From: Lederbergia citri
Lineage (GTDB): Bacteria > Bacillota > Bacilli > Bacillales > Bacillaceae_C
DNA: 64,000 nt
NCBI RefSeq assembly: GCF_018343625.1
Contig: NZ_JAGYPG010000003.1
Span: 3,102-67,101, forward strand
Direction: 5' to 3'
The notes beneath the pieces were generated by a model, which saw only the letters and a list, made by a program, of their open reading frames with translations, had not been told where the DNA came from and did not search any database. The stretch's first letter is position 1. Every line of letters begins with the position of its first letter. This document shows positions 26,014-36,300 of the stretch, in pieces. A program made the position numbers and the translations under genes.

Positions 26014-26031
26014 TATCTTTAATTAGAGATA
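26014..26031. promoter_or_regulatory. candidate MarR-type (MhqR-like) operator before the SDR pair
   Basis: TATCTTTAATTAGAGATA is an 18-bp imperfect palindrome 36 nt before the first dehydrogenase start. It shares the outer TATCT/AGATA and central AATT of the TATCTCGAATTCGAGATA operator of B. subtilis MhqR. A second half-like site, TATCTCAAATTAATAT, lies just upstream at about 26000. No marR-type gene is in the window. Confidence 0.4.
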
Positions 26032-26066
26032 TTTTAATTCAAATGAAATATTGGAGGTTATACAAC

Positions 26067-26822
26067 ATGGAAAGATTATCAGGAAAAGTTGCAGTAATTA
26101 CAGGTGGTGCAGGCGGCATCGGTAAAGTAACGGCAGAAAGATTTCTAAAAGAAGGCGCTAAAGTCGTTTTAGTAGATTTGTTTGAAGAATCACTTCATAA
26201 AGCTAAAGAAGAACTAGACTCTTTTGGTGAGGTACTTACAGTTCAAGCGGACGTTTCAAAAGAATCCGATGTAGAAAGTTATGTTAAAAAAGCAATTGAA
26301 CATTTTGGTAAAATCGATGTTTTCTTTAATAATGCAGGAATCGAAGGAAAAGTAGCTCCTCTTGTGGATCAAAAAATGGAGGACTTCGATAAGGTAATTA
26401 GTGTCAATGTACGTGGAGTATTTTTAGGCTTGAAATATGTTCTACCAGTCATGACTAAACAAGGTTATGGTAGTGTGATCAACACTTCGTCCGTAGCAGG
26501 ATTAGACGGTAGTCCTGGTGTATCACCTTATATCGCTTCGAAACATGCAGTAGTCGGATTGACAAAAGCATCAGCAATTGAAGTAGCAAATGCTAATGTA
26601 CGCGTCAATTCAATTCATCCATCGCCTGTTAATACAAGAATGATGCGTTCTTTAGAAGAAGGATTGAATGTAGAACAAGAAACATTAGCACAAAGTATTC
26701 CTTTAGGACGTTATGGTGAATCAAGTGATATTGCTAATTTAGTTTTATTCCTTGCTTCCGATGAAAGTGCATTTATCACAGGAGTTCAGTATAGAGTTGA
26801 CGGTGGTATGGGAGCGTTATAA
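26067..26822 (+). CDS. short-chain dehydrogenase/reductase (SDR)
   Basis: Classical SDR of 251 residues. Cofactor motif TGGAGGIG (about residues 13-20), NNAG (about 90-93), active-site serine in NTSSVAG and YIASK as the catalytic YxxxK (about 157-161), and the C-terminal YRVDGG. Asp in VVLVDLFEE after strand two favours NAD. The ATG at 26067 follows TTGGAGGTT. Paired with a second SDR downstream; both may act on carbonyl or quinone substrates, given the MhqR-like operator. Substrate not predictable. Confidence 0.92.
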   Translation: MERLSGKVAVITGGAGGIGKVTAERFLKEGAKVVLVDLFEESLHKAKEELDSFGEVLTVQADVSKESDVESYVKKAIEHFGKIDVFFNNAGIEGKVAPLVDQKMEDFDKVISVNVRGVFLGLKYVLPVMTKQGYGSVINTSSVAGLDGSPGVSPYIASKHAVVGLTKASAIEVANANVRVNSIHPSPVNTRMMRSLEEGLNVEQETLAQSIPLGRYGESSDIANLVLFLASDESAFITGVQYRVDGGMGAL

Positions 26823-26898
26823 GGTATCTAACAGCATATATCATGTGTAACAAATGAGGATCTTTTATTAGCCATTTAATGAGAGAGGATGGATTGAC

Positions 26899-27636
26899 AT
26901 GAGTAAATTGCAAAATAAAGTAGCGGTCATTACAGGCGGGGCATCGGGCATCGGTGCTGCAACAGCAAAATTATTTGTTAAAGAAGGCGCAAGAGTAGTG
27001 CTTGTGGACTTAAACGAAGAAAAAGGGAAAGCCTTTGAAACAGAATTAAAGGCACAAAATGCAGAAGCGCTTTTTGTAAAAGCAAACATTACAATTGAAG
27101 AAGATGTACAAAATGTTTTCAAAGAGGCAGTGGATGCTTTTGGAAAAGTAGATATAGTATTTAATAATGCAGGGATTGGACGTGTAACACCAACAGAGGA
27201 GCTATCCTATGATGAATGGCGCAACACGGTGAATGTAGACTTAGATGGTGTATTTTTAGTAGCTCGTGAAGCCATTCGTGAAATGCTAAAATCAGGTGGT
27301 GGAACTATTGTCAATACAGCTTCTATGTATGGTTGGGTAGGTTCACCTGGGTCGGCAGCATACAATGCAGCAAAAGGTGGAGTTCTCAACTTAACACGCT
27401 CACTTGCGTTAGAATATGCAACTAAAAATATTCGTGTAAACTCTTTAGCACCAGGCTTTATTGATACACCAATTATTCCTGAAGAAAGTAAAAAGCAGCT
27501 TGCTTCTATAACACCAATGCAACGTCTTGGTAAAGCAGAGGAAATGGCAAAAGCAGTATTATTCATGGCTTCGGACGATTCATCCTTTATGACAGGCAAT
27601 ACATTAACAGTTGACGGTGGATATACGGCACAATAA
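26899..27636 (+). CDS. short-chain dehydrogenase/reductase (SDR), second of the pair
   Basis: A 245-residue classical SDR: TGGASGIG (about residues 12-19), NNAG (about 89-92), serine in NTASMYG and YNAAK (about 154-158), ending GNTLTVDGGYTAQ. Asp in VVLVDLNEE again suggests NAD. GAGAGGATGGATTGAC precedes the ATG. It begins 77 nt after the first SDR and is followed by a strong terminator, so the two form one operon. They are related but clearly diverged from each other. Confidence 0.92.
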   Translation: MSKLQNKVAVITGGASGIGAATAKLFVKEGARVVLVDLNEEKGKAFETELKAQNAEALFVKANITIEEDVQNVFKEAVDAFGKVDIVFNNAGIGRVTPTEELSYDEWRNTVNVDLDGVFLVAREAIREMLKSGGGTIVNTASMYGWVGSPGSAAYNAAKGGVLNLTRSLALEYATKNIRVNSLAPGFIDTPIIPEESKKQLASITPMQRLGKAEEMAKAVLFMASDDSSFMTGNTLTVDGGYTAQ

Positions 27637-27670
27637 GAAAATAACAATTTTAAACGTTGCATTTCTATTT

Positions 27671-27717
27671 AAAGCGTATTTTGATCAAACATTTTCAAAA
27701 GACGCTTTTTTTTTGTT
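27671..27717 (+). terminator. intrinsic terminator of the SDR operon
   Basis: AAAGCGT (27671-27677) pairs with ACGCTTT (27702-27708), followed by TTTTTTTG. The loop between the arms is 24 bases. Confidence 0.78.
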
Positions 27718-27746
27718 TGTTATCAACTTAGGTTGTCGATTTTACT

Positions 27747-28535
27747 TTAATCGACAACCCCAATTGATTTTAGTCCATTATAAACTCCCGAATCCGTGAC
27801 TGCAGTTGTTTTCCGGTTTCCATACGCGAACAAATCTGGATTTGCATTGCCCATTGCGAAGCCTTTCCCTACAGCAGACAACATTTCCTTATCGTTCATA
27901 CCATCACCAAACGCGATCGCCGCTTCTTTTTCTATATTCATTACATGCAATGTTTTCTTTACGGCTTCACCCTTATTAACTGTATCTCGGATGACATCAT
28001 AGCAATGCCTCAAACCGTCGACATTTACTTGGGAAAAATGGTAACTCGAATCAATCTCGTATAACTCAACTTCCTCCGGCTTTAAATTGATTAACGTTGC
28101 ACCTAATATTTGATCAGCGACATCTGTTGTGAACAGTTCATTATATTTTGTTTGGAATTTATCAATGAAAAGGTCCACATGTGGTGAATCCATTGAAGTG
28201 AAGTAATTTTTCTCACTTGTATATAGGACGATTTCATGGCCATGCTTTTTAGCAATCGCAACGAAATCTAGCACAATTTCACGGCTCATCGGTTCATCTA
28301 CGATTGTTTCACCTTGGTATTTTGCAAGTGCACCGTTATATCCAATGAAGGAATCAACATTCAACTCCTCCGCAAGATCAGCAATTTCATGGAGCGGTCT
28401 TCCTGTAGCAAGAAAAACTTGAATCCCTTTTGACTGCGCCTGTAAAATTGCCTGTTTAGTGGTTTCTTCATATGTGTGATCTAGTTTTAAAATAGTTCCA
28501 TCTATGTCTAAAAATAATGCTTTATAGTCTGCCAT
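27747..28535 (-). CDS. Cof-type HAD-IIB family phosphatase
   Basis: Cytoplasmic sugar- or cofactor-phosphate phosphatase. HAD motif I is LFLDIDGTIL (about residues 8-17), motif II is the threonine of LATGRPLHE (about 41-49), the C2B cap lies between, and motif IV is FGDGMNDKEM (about 211-220). The ATG at 28535 follows AAGGAG; a TTG 15 bases earlier overlaps that site. It is 15 nt downstream of the LD-carboxypeptidase gene. The 3' end with its stem-loop is duplicated at 25287. Confidence 0.92.
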   Translation of the reverse strand: MADYKALFLDIDGTILKLDHTYEETTKQAILQAQSKGIQVFLATGRPLHEIADLAEELNVDSFIGYNGALAKYQGETIVDEPMSREIVLDFVAIAKKHGHEIVLYTSEKNYFTSMDSPHVDLFIDKFQTKYNELFTTDVADQILGATLINLKPEEVELYEIDSSYHFSQVNVDGLRHCYDVIRDTVNKGEAVKKTLHVMNIEKEAAIAFGDGMNDKEMLSAVGKGFAMGNANPDLFAYGNRKTTAVTDSGVYNGLKSIGVVD

Positions 28536-28550
28536 TCGATTCTCCTTCAA

Positions 28551-29570
28551 CTATTTTAATTCCATTTTAACAGATGCATGCCCATTTTCGACTTTAACCT
28601 CTGCTTTAGCACCATTGACAAGGGTAATTTGCGGTGGAACATGACCTATATCGGCATCATAAGCGATTGGCAACCCAGTCATTTGAGAGAGACGTTCCAT
28701 TGCATCCCATGTTGTAAAACCTTCAACTTTTTTCCCAGCCGGAGTTCTGCCAAAGATAATTCCACTCGATTGTTCGAACCAACCTGTATAGTGCAGCTGC
28801 AACACGGAACGATAAAAATCAGTGGCACTCATTTCGCAGTTTTCAAAATACCAAAGGATTTTATCATCGGGTACATATTTTTCCCGAAAAGCTTTTATAT
28901 CTGCATATGGTGTCCCAACTAAATTTTGCAGCGTGTCGATACATCCTCCTAGGAGCCTGCCATCTATTTGAAGTGGCTTTCCATCTAGAGTTTTCCAGCT
29001 TGTCGGCGTATCTAATTCAAATACATAAGGATTAGGCTCTTTATCATGATTCCATTTAGATTGATACTTTTCAGAAGAAGTTTGGAAGATTGTACTGCCT
29101 TCAGATCCCATGAGTACATCCATAAACTTCTTGGTCGTATCATCCCATTCATTACTCCGTAAATCAATTAAGTTCGTACCATGGGCAGTAGCAATCCCAG
29201 TCATAACCGTAATTGAAAATAAAAGAGTACTAGTATCAGAGTATCCTAATATCCATTTTGGCTGAATCCGATCCCATTGCAAAATTGGGAGAATTTCCAT
29301 CAAAATTTCCCCGCCCCAAGGAGGGATAATCGTATCGATATTAGAGTTTTGCAGCATCGAATTCAATTCCGCTGCACGGATGATTGCTTCAGCTGATGCT
29401 GCTTTTTCGTTCGTCCATGGTGTTTTTCCAACTTCGACTTGAAAGCCACGTTTTTTAAATTGTTCAATGCCGCCAGTCAAGATCGAGTGCAGTTCTTTAG
29501 GTACACCAGAAGAGGGAGCGGTGATGCCAATTGTACCTCCAGCTTTTAACGGTTTTGGATAACGAATCAT
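28551..29570 (-). CDS. S66-family LD-carboxypeptidase (MccF-like)
   Basis: Serine peptidase family that trims murein tetrapeptides or, in MccF-type members, cleaves microcin C7-like nucleotide peptides. About 339 residues. Nucleophile serine in LGYSDTSTL (about residues 108-116), GGCIDTLQNLVGTPY (about 214-228) and the C-terminal catalytic histidine in YDADIGHVPPQ (about 304-314). The ATG at 29570 follows AGAGGAGAG. It probably forms a two-gene transcript with the HAD gene. Confidence 0.9.
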   Translation of the reverse strand: MIRYPKPLKAGGTIGITAPSSGVPKELHSILTGGIEQFKKRGFQVEVGKTPWTNEKAASAEAIIRAAELNSMLQNSNIDTIIPPWGGEILMEILPILQWDRIQPKWILGYSDTSTLLFSITVMTGIATAHGTNLIDLRSNEWDDTTKKFMDVLMGSEGSTIFQTSSEKYQSKWNHDKEPNPYVFELDTPTSWKTLDGKPLQIDGRLLGGCIDTLQNLVGTPYADIKAFREKYVPDDKILWYFENCEMSATDFYRSVLQLHYTGWFEQSSGIIFGRTPAGKKVEGFTTWDAMERLSQMTGLPIAYDADIGHVPPQITLVNGAKAEVKVENGHASVKMELK

Positions 29571-29716
29571 CGAAATCTCTCCTCTCATAATTGAGACTAT
29601 TTTAGAGCAATAGGAGGCTAAAATAAAGTGTTCAAGCGAAAAACGTTTTCCTTTGAGTAATTAGGGAAGAACTTACAAATAATAAAGTCATAATCTTGTA
29701 AATGGAGATGGAGCAT

Positions 29717-30973
29717 ATGTCGAATGTTAATCCAATGCCCAAAGAAGAAGGTTTAGATCATACGCTAAGCTTAGCGAGAGAAGGATATTTATATATCCCG
29801 AATAGACGCCATAGTTTTAATTCCAATATTTTTGAAACACGTTTGCTTGGCAAAAAGGCCATTTGCATGGGCGGGAAAGAAGCCGCGGAGCTATTTTATG
29901 ACGAAGAAAAATTTATGAGACAAGGAGCGGCGCCGAATCGGGTGTTGCAAACATTGTTCGGAGCGAAAGGTGTTCAAACTTTGGACGGGGCGGATCATAA
30001 GCATCGAAAGGAAATGTTTATGGCTCTTATGTCACAGGAAGGAATTAAGGATTTAATTAATTTAACGAGAAATGAGTGGGAGTCTGCAATAGCGAAATGG
30101 GAAGACATGGACGAAGTCGTATTATACGAGGAAGTTCAGGAAATATTATGTCGAGCTGCATGCGGGTGGGCTGGTGTACCCATTCAGGAAGATGAAATAC
30201 AAGCTCGAACTAAAGAGTTTGGTTCTTTATTTGAGTCGGTTGCAGCGATTGGGCCGAACCATTGGCTAGGAAGAGCAGCGCGGAATAACATTGAAAGATG
30301 GATTAGTGGGCTGGTTGAAGAAGTTCGCAATAACAAGTTAAACCCTCCAGAAAATACAGCCCTGCATCAATTTTCTTGGCACCGCGATGCCACAGGCAAT
30401 CTGTTAGATGCTGAGGTTGTGGCGGTGGAAGTCGTTAATATTATCCGCCCAATCGTAGCCATTGCCATTTTCATTAATTTCACGGCACTCGCCATTCACC
30501 AATATCCTGAGGAAAAGGTGAAGCTTCAATCGAGTGATCAAAAATATACCGAAATGTTTGTCCAAGAAATACGCCGTTTTTATCCTTTCTTTCCCCTTGT
30601 GGCTGCACGGGTAAAAAAAGACTTTATATGGAATGGATATAAGTTTGATGTCGGCACGTTAACGTTGCTTGATCTATATGGAACGAATCACGACCCAACG
30701 ATTTGGGATAATCCGGATTTGTTTAATCCAGAACGTTTTTCCGAATGGGATGGTGGACGATATTCCTTTATTCCACAAGGTGGCGGCGAATATCATTCGG
30801 GACATCGTTGCCCAGGTGAGTGGATCACTGTGGAAGTGATGAAAGCTGTCGTCGATCAATTAATAAATCAAATGGAATTTGAAGTTCCTGAGCAAGATTT
30901 AAGTTTTAGTTTGGTAAATATGCCAAGTATTCCAGCAAGTAAGTTTGTGATTAATCATGTGAAAAAGAAGTAA
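29717..30973 (+). CDS. cytochrome P450 CYP152-type fatty-acid peroxygenase
   Basis: Uses hydrogen peroxide to hydroxylate (or decarboxylate) fatty acids. It tracks B. subtilis P450BS-beta over its full length. The heme-binding loop is [16 protein letters not shown] with the cysteine ligand. The Arg-Pro pair of the peroxygenase I-helix is in [15 protein letters not shown] [11 protein letters not shown], replacing the acid-alcohol pair of ordinary P450s. The residues [14 protein letters not shown] at the start are also family-typical. The ATG at 29717 gives [12 protein letters not shown]; an ATG at 29702 is also possible. Confidence 0.94.
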   Translation: MSNVNPMPKEEGLDHTLSLAREGYLYIPNRRHSFNSNIFETRLLGKKAICMGGKEAAELFYDEEKFMRQGAAPNRVLQTLFGAKGVQTLDGADHKHRKEMFMALMSQEGIKDLINLTRNEWESAIAKWEDMDEVVLYEEVQEILCRAACGWAGVPIQEDEIQARTKEFGSLFESVAAIGPNHWLGRAARNNIERWISGLVEEVRNNKLNPPENTALHQFSWHRDATGNLLDAEVVAVEVVNIIRPIVAIAIFINFTALAIHQYPEEKVKLQSSDQKYTEMFVQEIRRFYPFFPLVAARVKKDFIWNGYKFDVGTLTLLDLYGTNHDPTIWDNPDLFNPERFSEWDGGRYSFIPQGGGEYHSGHRCPGEWITVEVMKAVVDQLINQMEFEVPEQDLSFSLVNMPSIPASKFVINHVKKK

Positions 30974-30978
30974 TTTCT

Positions 30979-31008
30979 AGCAGACACTCGGGATGTCTGC
31001 TTTCTTAT
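30979..31008 (+). terminator. intrinsic terminator after the P450 gene
   Basis: AGCAGACA pairs with TGTCTGCT around CTCGGGA, followed by TTCTTATAT. Confidence 0.75.
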
Positions 31009-31145
31009 ATTTGGGAAGAACTACTCTCAACTAACATAATATTTTCATATATTATTATTGACCAGGAAAAAATATTTATAGTATGATATTACTGTTTCGT
31101 TTTTTTAGTCAAGGATAGAAAGGAGCATCGTAAGTTAGTATTATG

Positions 31146-31310
31146 AAGCGCCAGAACTAATCTGTTCGAAGAAATTTTAGATTAGTTGACGAGGTGGAGG
31201 TTTATCGAACATTCGGCGGATGCCTCCCGGCTGTAACACACAGTCGAACTTTCTTTCTCAAATCACTGAGGTGACTCGGTGGACAAAAGAAAGAGAATGT
31301 GCACATACAG
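31146..31310 (+). promoter_or_regulatory. glmS ribozyme riboswitch
   Basis: Self-cleaving leader activated by glucosamine-6-phosphate. The conserved core is intact: AAGCGCCAGAACT at the 5' end (cleavage expected before G31148), GACGAGGTGGAGGTTTATCG, TTCGGCGGATGCCTCCCGGC, and the 3' GAGGTGACTC...GGACAAAAGAAAG segment. It precedes glmS as in other Bacillaceae and lowers GlmS expression when its product is plentiful. The 3' boundary is approximate. Confidence 0.96.
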
Positions 31311-31325
31311 AAAAATAAAACAGAG

Positions 31326-31367
31326 ATAAGGGGGCAAGTATGCCCCCCGTGCTTGCTTGCCTCCTTA
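31326..31367 (+). promoter_or_regulatory. hairpin between the glmS ribozyme and its ribosome site
   Basis: GGGGGCA-AGTA-TGCCCCC (about 31330-31347) can form a tight hairpin. Alternatively ATAAGGGGGCAAG (31326-31338) can pair with CTTGCCTCCTTAT (31355-31367). No T tract follows, so it is not a terminator. It sits just before TAGGAGG of glmS and may affect translation or protect the cleaved mRNA end. Confidence 0.5.
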
Positions 31368-31384
31368 TATAGGAGGAAAAACTT

Positions 31385-33187
31385 ATGTGCGGCATTACAG
31401 GTTATATTGGAAATCAAGATTCGAAAGAAATTTTATTAAAAGGCTTGGAAAAGCTTGAATATAGAGGGTATGATTCCGCAGGGATTGCATTAAGCAACGA
31501 TAGCGGCGTCCATATTTTTAAAGAAAAAGGTCGCATTGCAGATTTAAGAAGTGCCGTAGACGGAGAATTATTTGCGCAGGCTGGAATCGGACATACCCGC
31601 TGGGCAACGCATGGAGTGCCAAGTCGTTCCAATGCGCACCCACATCAAAGCACTTCAGCTCGTTTTACTTTAGTCCATAACGGAGTCATTGAAAACTATA
31701 CATTATTGCAGCAGAAATACTTACAAGATGTTTCATTTCAAAGTGACACGGATTCTGAAGTGATTGTTCAATTGGTTGAAAAGTTTGTGGGAGAAGGAAT
31801 TGACGCAGAAGAAGCGATCCGCAAAACGTTGGCGTTATTAGAAGGATCCTATGCAATCGCGATTATCGATACAGAAAACACAGATACAATTTTCGTTGCG
31901 AAAAATAAGAGTCCTCTACTTGTTGGTGTCGGAGACGGATTCAATGTTGTAGCGAGTGACGCGATGGCGATGATTCAAGTAACGGATACGTATATCGAAT
32001 TGATGGATCAAGAAATGGTCGTATTGCAAAAGGATGAAGTGACGATTAAAAACCTTGCTGGTGAGGTCGTTAATCGAGATTCGTATAAAGCGGAAATTGA
32101 TGCGAGTGACATTGAAAAAGGAACATATCCTCACTATATGTTAAAAGAAATTGATGAACAGCCCCTTGTAATGAGAAAAATCATTCAGGCTTACCAGAAT
32201 GAAAAAGGGGAATTGGAAATCGCGGAAGACATTTTAAATGTAGTGAAGGAATGTGACCGCATCTATATTGTTGCGTGCGGAACGAGCTACCATGCAGGTC
32301 TTGTTGGAAAACAATTCATTGAAAGCATGGCGAAAATTCCAGTTGAAGTTCATGTCGCAAGTGAATTTAGCTACAATATGCCACTTTTATCTGAAAAACC
32401 GCTATTCATTTTTATTTCTCAGAGTGGTGAAACAGCGGATAGTCGAGCGGTTTTAGTGCAAGTGAAAGAAAAGGGCTATAAAGCTTTAACTATCACCAAT
32501 GTCCCAGGTTCAACGCTATCACGGGAAGCAGACTTCACAATGCTTCTTCATGCTGGACCAGAAATTGCTGTTGCTTCAACGAAAGCCTACACTGCACAAA
32601 TTGCCGTATTAGCCATTCTTGCAAATGTAACGGCCAAATCTCGTGGGCTAAATCTCGGATTTGAGCTAATTCATGAACTTGGAATCATCGCAAATGCAAT
32701 GGAAACACTCTGCGATTCAAAAGAAGAATATGAAAAAATCGCAAGTGAATTCCTGCCATTTACACGCAACTGCTTCTTCATCGGCCGCTCAATAGACTAC
32801 TTCGTATGTCTAGAAGGAGCCTTGAAACTAAAGGAAATATCCTATATCCAAGCAGAAGGCTTCGCAGGCGGCGAACTCAAACATGGAACTATCGCCTTAA
32901 TTGAAGACGGAACACCTGTCATCGCCTTGGCAACCCAAGAAAACGTCAACTGGAGCATCCGCGGCAACGTAAAAGAGGTCGTCGCCCGCGGTGCCAACCC
33001 ATGCATCATCTCAATGGCAGGGCTTGAAACAGACGAAGATCGTTTCGTCCTACCAGCTGTAAACGAATTACTAACACCTCTTATCTCTGTCATCCCACTC
33101 CAACTGATCGCTTATTATGCTTCCTTACATCGTGGCTGCGATGTCGATAAACCTAGGAATCTAGCGAAAAGTGTAACGGTGGAGTAG
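31385..33187 (+). CDS. glmS: glutamine--fructose-6-phosphate aminotransferase
   Basis: Makes glucosamine-6-phosphate, the entry step of amino-sugar and peptidoglycan synthesis. 600 residues as in B. subtilis. The N-terminal Cys2 nucleophile (MCGITGYIG) and GHTRWATHG mark the glutaminase domain; two SIS domains follow ([19 protein letters not shown], near residues 300-360 and from about 450), ending [22 protein letters not shown] precedes the ATG. It is preceded by the glmS ribozyme and followed by a strong terminator. It is separated from glmM by about 23 kb. Confidence 0.98.
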   Translation: MCGITGYIGNQDSKEILLKGLEKLEYRGYDSAGIALSNDSGVHIFKEKGRIADLRSAVDGELFAQAGIGHTRWATHGVPSRSNAHPHQSTSARFTLVHNGVIENYTLLQQKYLQDVSFQSDTDSEVIVQLVEKFVGEGIDAEEAIRKTLALLEGSYAIAIIDTENTDTIFVAKNKSPLLVGVGDGFNVVASDAMAMIQVTDTYIELMDQEMVVLQKDEVTIKNLAGEVVNRDSYKAEIDASDIEKGTYPHYMLKEIDEQPLVMRKIIQAYQNEKGELEIAEDILNVVKECDRIYIVACGTSYHAGLVGKQFIESMAKIPVEVHVASEFSYNMPLLSEKPLFIFISQSGETADSRAVLVQVKEKGYKALTITNVPGSTLSREADFTMLLHAGPEIAVASTKAYTAQIAVLAILANVTAKSRGLNLGFELIHELGIIANAMETLCDSKEEYEKIASEFLPFTRNCFFIGRSIDYFVCLEGALKLKEISYIQAEGFAGGELKHGTIALIEDGTPVIALATQENVNWSIRGNVKEVVARGANPCIISMAGLETDEDRFVLPAVNELLTPLISVIPLQLIAYYASLHRGCDVDKPRNLAKSVTVE

Positions 33188-33290
33188 GGAGTATAAATAT
33201 TAGAAACTTCTTCTTAGCTGTTATTAAATGCTACATGCCAGAAAATACTGGATTTGAAAGTAAATCTAGAAAGTAATTATTTTATTAAAA

Positions 33291-33327
33291 AATGGTTTGG
33301 ACGTTTTTTGTCCAAACCATTTTTTGT
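33291..33327 (+). terminator. intrinsic terminator after glmS
   Basis: AATGGTTTGGAC pairs with GTCCAAACCATT (12 bp), followed by TTTTTGTG. An A tract on the left side makes it usable on the minus strand for the efflux gene too. Confidence 0.92.
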
Positions 33328-33364
33328 GTAGTTAAATATTAACTTTTGGAACGGTGAAAGGATT

Positions 33365-36300
33365 TTAGTTAATAGTTTTTACATTAATTACAGTATTTGT
33401 TGATGATTTTTTATGCAACCATTCATAAATAATAGGGATAATAACAAAGCTGTTAATGGTTGATGTTACCATACCGCCGATTACCACAATACCAAGTGTT
33501 TGAGAAATAACAGTATCGGCATTATGCGAAAGTGCAAGTGGTAACAACGTAAGGACTGTTGCAGCTGCTGTCATTAATATTGGTCTTATCCTTGAAAGGC
33601 TACCATTTAATACAGCTTCCTTAACAGGCATTCCTTCTTTTCGGTTTCTTTCAATTTTATCAATTAAAACAATACCATTCGTAACCACGATACCTGTAAG
33701 CATTAGAACACCAATTAACGCTGCAAGATTCCATTCACCGTGGAAGAGAATTAATGTTATTACTACTCCACTTAAAGCAAGTGGAATGCTTATTAGTACA
33801 GCTAATGGTGCTTTCCATCCTTTGAAAATTGAAGAAGTGATGAGCAATACTAAAAGGATAGAAAAGGCAACGGCAACAGACATATCGAAAATCATTTCTT
33901 TTACTTGTTCAGAAATTCCACCTAATGAGTACGTTACATCTTTAGGAAGTTTCATGCTGCTTAGAGCATTTTCCGCTTGACTTGATACTTTACTAATATT
34001 ATTTGATGTTATTTGAGCTGTCACAAGGGAGAATGGGTGACCATCTCTTTCGCTAATGGTTGAAGGCGATTGATCTTTAGTGATTTTAGCAATTTGGTCA
34101 AAACGAACTTCTTCCCCATTAGTTCCTATTAAAGTTTCAGCGGCAAGTGATGCTAAAACATCATTTACGGTGGCATTTAATGTAATAGTAGAATTTGTTC
34201 CTGTTGCAATTTGATCTAAATATTGGTCAACAGGAAGTGCTTTATGATCAACCGTAATCGTGGCATCTTTAGAAGATGACATGTAACGGTTGACAACGGT
34301 TAGGATGTCAGCAACTCTAACCCCTTTATCTTGAATTGCCTTTTGGTCAAATGTCACTTTATATTTAGGCGAACCATTTGTTAAATCCATTTTGCCATCT
34401 ACACTCAGGTTCGTAATTTTTGATAGGTTTGTTCTAGCCTCTTCAGCTACTTGGTCCAATGTTGCTTGGTCTGATCCTGTAAACAGAATCCGCATTTGTG
34501 AATCATCTCCAGAAATATTCTGGCTTGTTACGGTATAAGTAACATCTTTAGATAACGACGGAAGCTGCTTTTGTAATTGATTTATAACAGAATCAGTATC
34601 CTTTTCGTTCTTCAAGACAACGGATAGGTTAGCAACATTTGGGTAGGTGATAAATCCTCCACCTTGGTCAAATACATCATCACTTTGTGGTGTCATCGTT
34701 GAACCAAAATTAGCTGAATACGCTTCGACTTTTTGATTTGCTTTCAGAGCTTTTTCAACTTTTTGCACTTCAGAGTCTACTTGAATTAATGTGCTTCCTT
34801 TTGGCAATTCCGCTTTTATGGCAATTTGACCAATTTTTCCATTAGGTAATAAACTTACTGGAAGAAAAGCAGAATAGATACCAGCACCTAAAAAGACTAA
34901 AATCGAAACGATTATCATTGCTTTTTTGTGTTTAAATGCAGATTGCAATACTGGTTTCATGGCTGAATCAAGTTTGACAGATTGTCTTTCACTGTTTCCG
35001 CCTTTCCATCCCATAAAAGCAAGAGCAGGAATGACAAGCATCGCAACAAAAAATGAAATGGTAAGTGCAATCACGACTGACCAAGCGAATCCGCTATATG
35101 ATGCACTAATGACTCCTCCGACAAAAGCGATTGGAACATAAACTGCAATAGTTGTTAAGGTAGAACCTAATATTGCTGGAATCATTTCAGCAACAGATGA
35201 TGCAAGAACGGAAAGTAAAGATTTGTCCTTTTCTTCTTCTCGTCTTCGGTACATGTTATCTAAGATTACTATAGAATCATCAACAATACGTCCCATAGCT
35301 ACAATTAATCCAGAAACGGTTAATATGTTTAACGTGATACCCATTGATTTTAAGAAAGCCGTTGTTGCGAGTAAAGAAATTGGCAATGAAATTGCAATTA
35401 ATAATGTGCTTCTTACATTTCTAAAAAAGAAAAACACACAGATCATCGAGAATAAACAGCCAAGTAAACCTTCTCGAAGTAAGCCAAAAAGAGAACTGTT
35501 TAATTCTTTTTCTCGGTCAAGTAATACCTGAAATTTAACATCTTTTGGATTTATCGTATCTAATTGTAGATGTGCCACTCGGTCTTTTACTTGTTCTGCC
35601 ACATCTGTGATATTCGCTGATGGTGTTTTGATTACATTTAACGTTACACTAGGTGCACCGTTTGTTCTGGAAACTGTTTTTACGTCATTTAAGGAATGAG
35701 CAACAGTTCCAAATGCTGAAACAGGAATACTTTTTCCTTCTTTATTCTTAATTGTTGCATTTTCCATTTGCTTTACAGTTAACGGCAGTCCATCAAATGA
35801 TACTGGAATGGATAATTGATTGTTTACAATATTCCCTTGTGGCATTGATGGGACGGCTAAAGCAAATGATTTATTCACATCATCCAATGTTAATCCGTTT
35901 TTTATTAGGTCTTTCATACGTATGGTTAATACATATCCATCTTTTGCTCCTCCAAAAACCGAAACATCCGCTACACCAGGTACTGATTTAATTTGTTTTT
36001 CAATATCCTGTGTTGCAGTGGAAAGAAGTGTTTGCTCATCCAATGTTGAGCTTGTTACACTGTAAGTTAAAATTGGGAATGAACTTGTTGTTAATCGTGT
36101 AACCGATGGTGAACTTGTAATGGTAGGCGGTAAATCTGCATTTGCCAATGCTTTGTTCACTTGATCTTCAGCTTGTTTCATATCTGTATCCATCGGAAAA
36201 TACAAACTCATAAACAATCCACCATCATAAGAAGTGGTTTCAACATTTGATAAACCATCTACTGTCTTGACGGCACTTGCTAGATTTTCAGTCACTTGCT

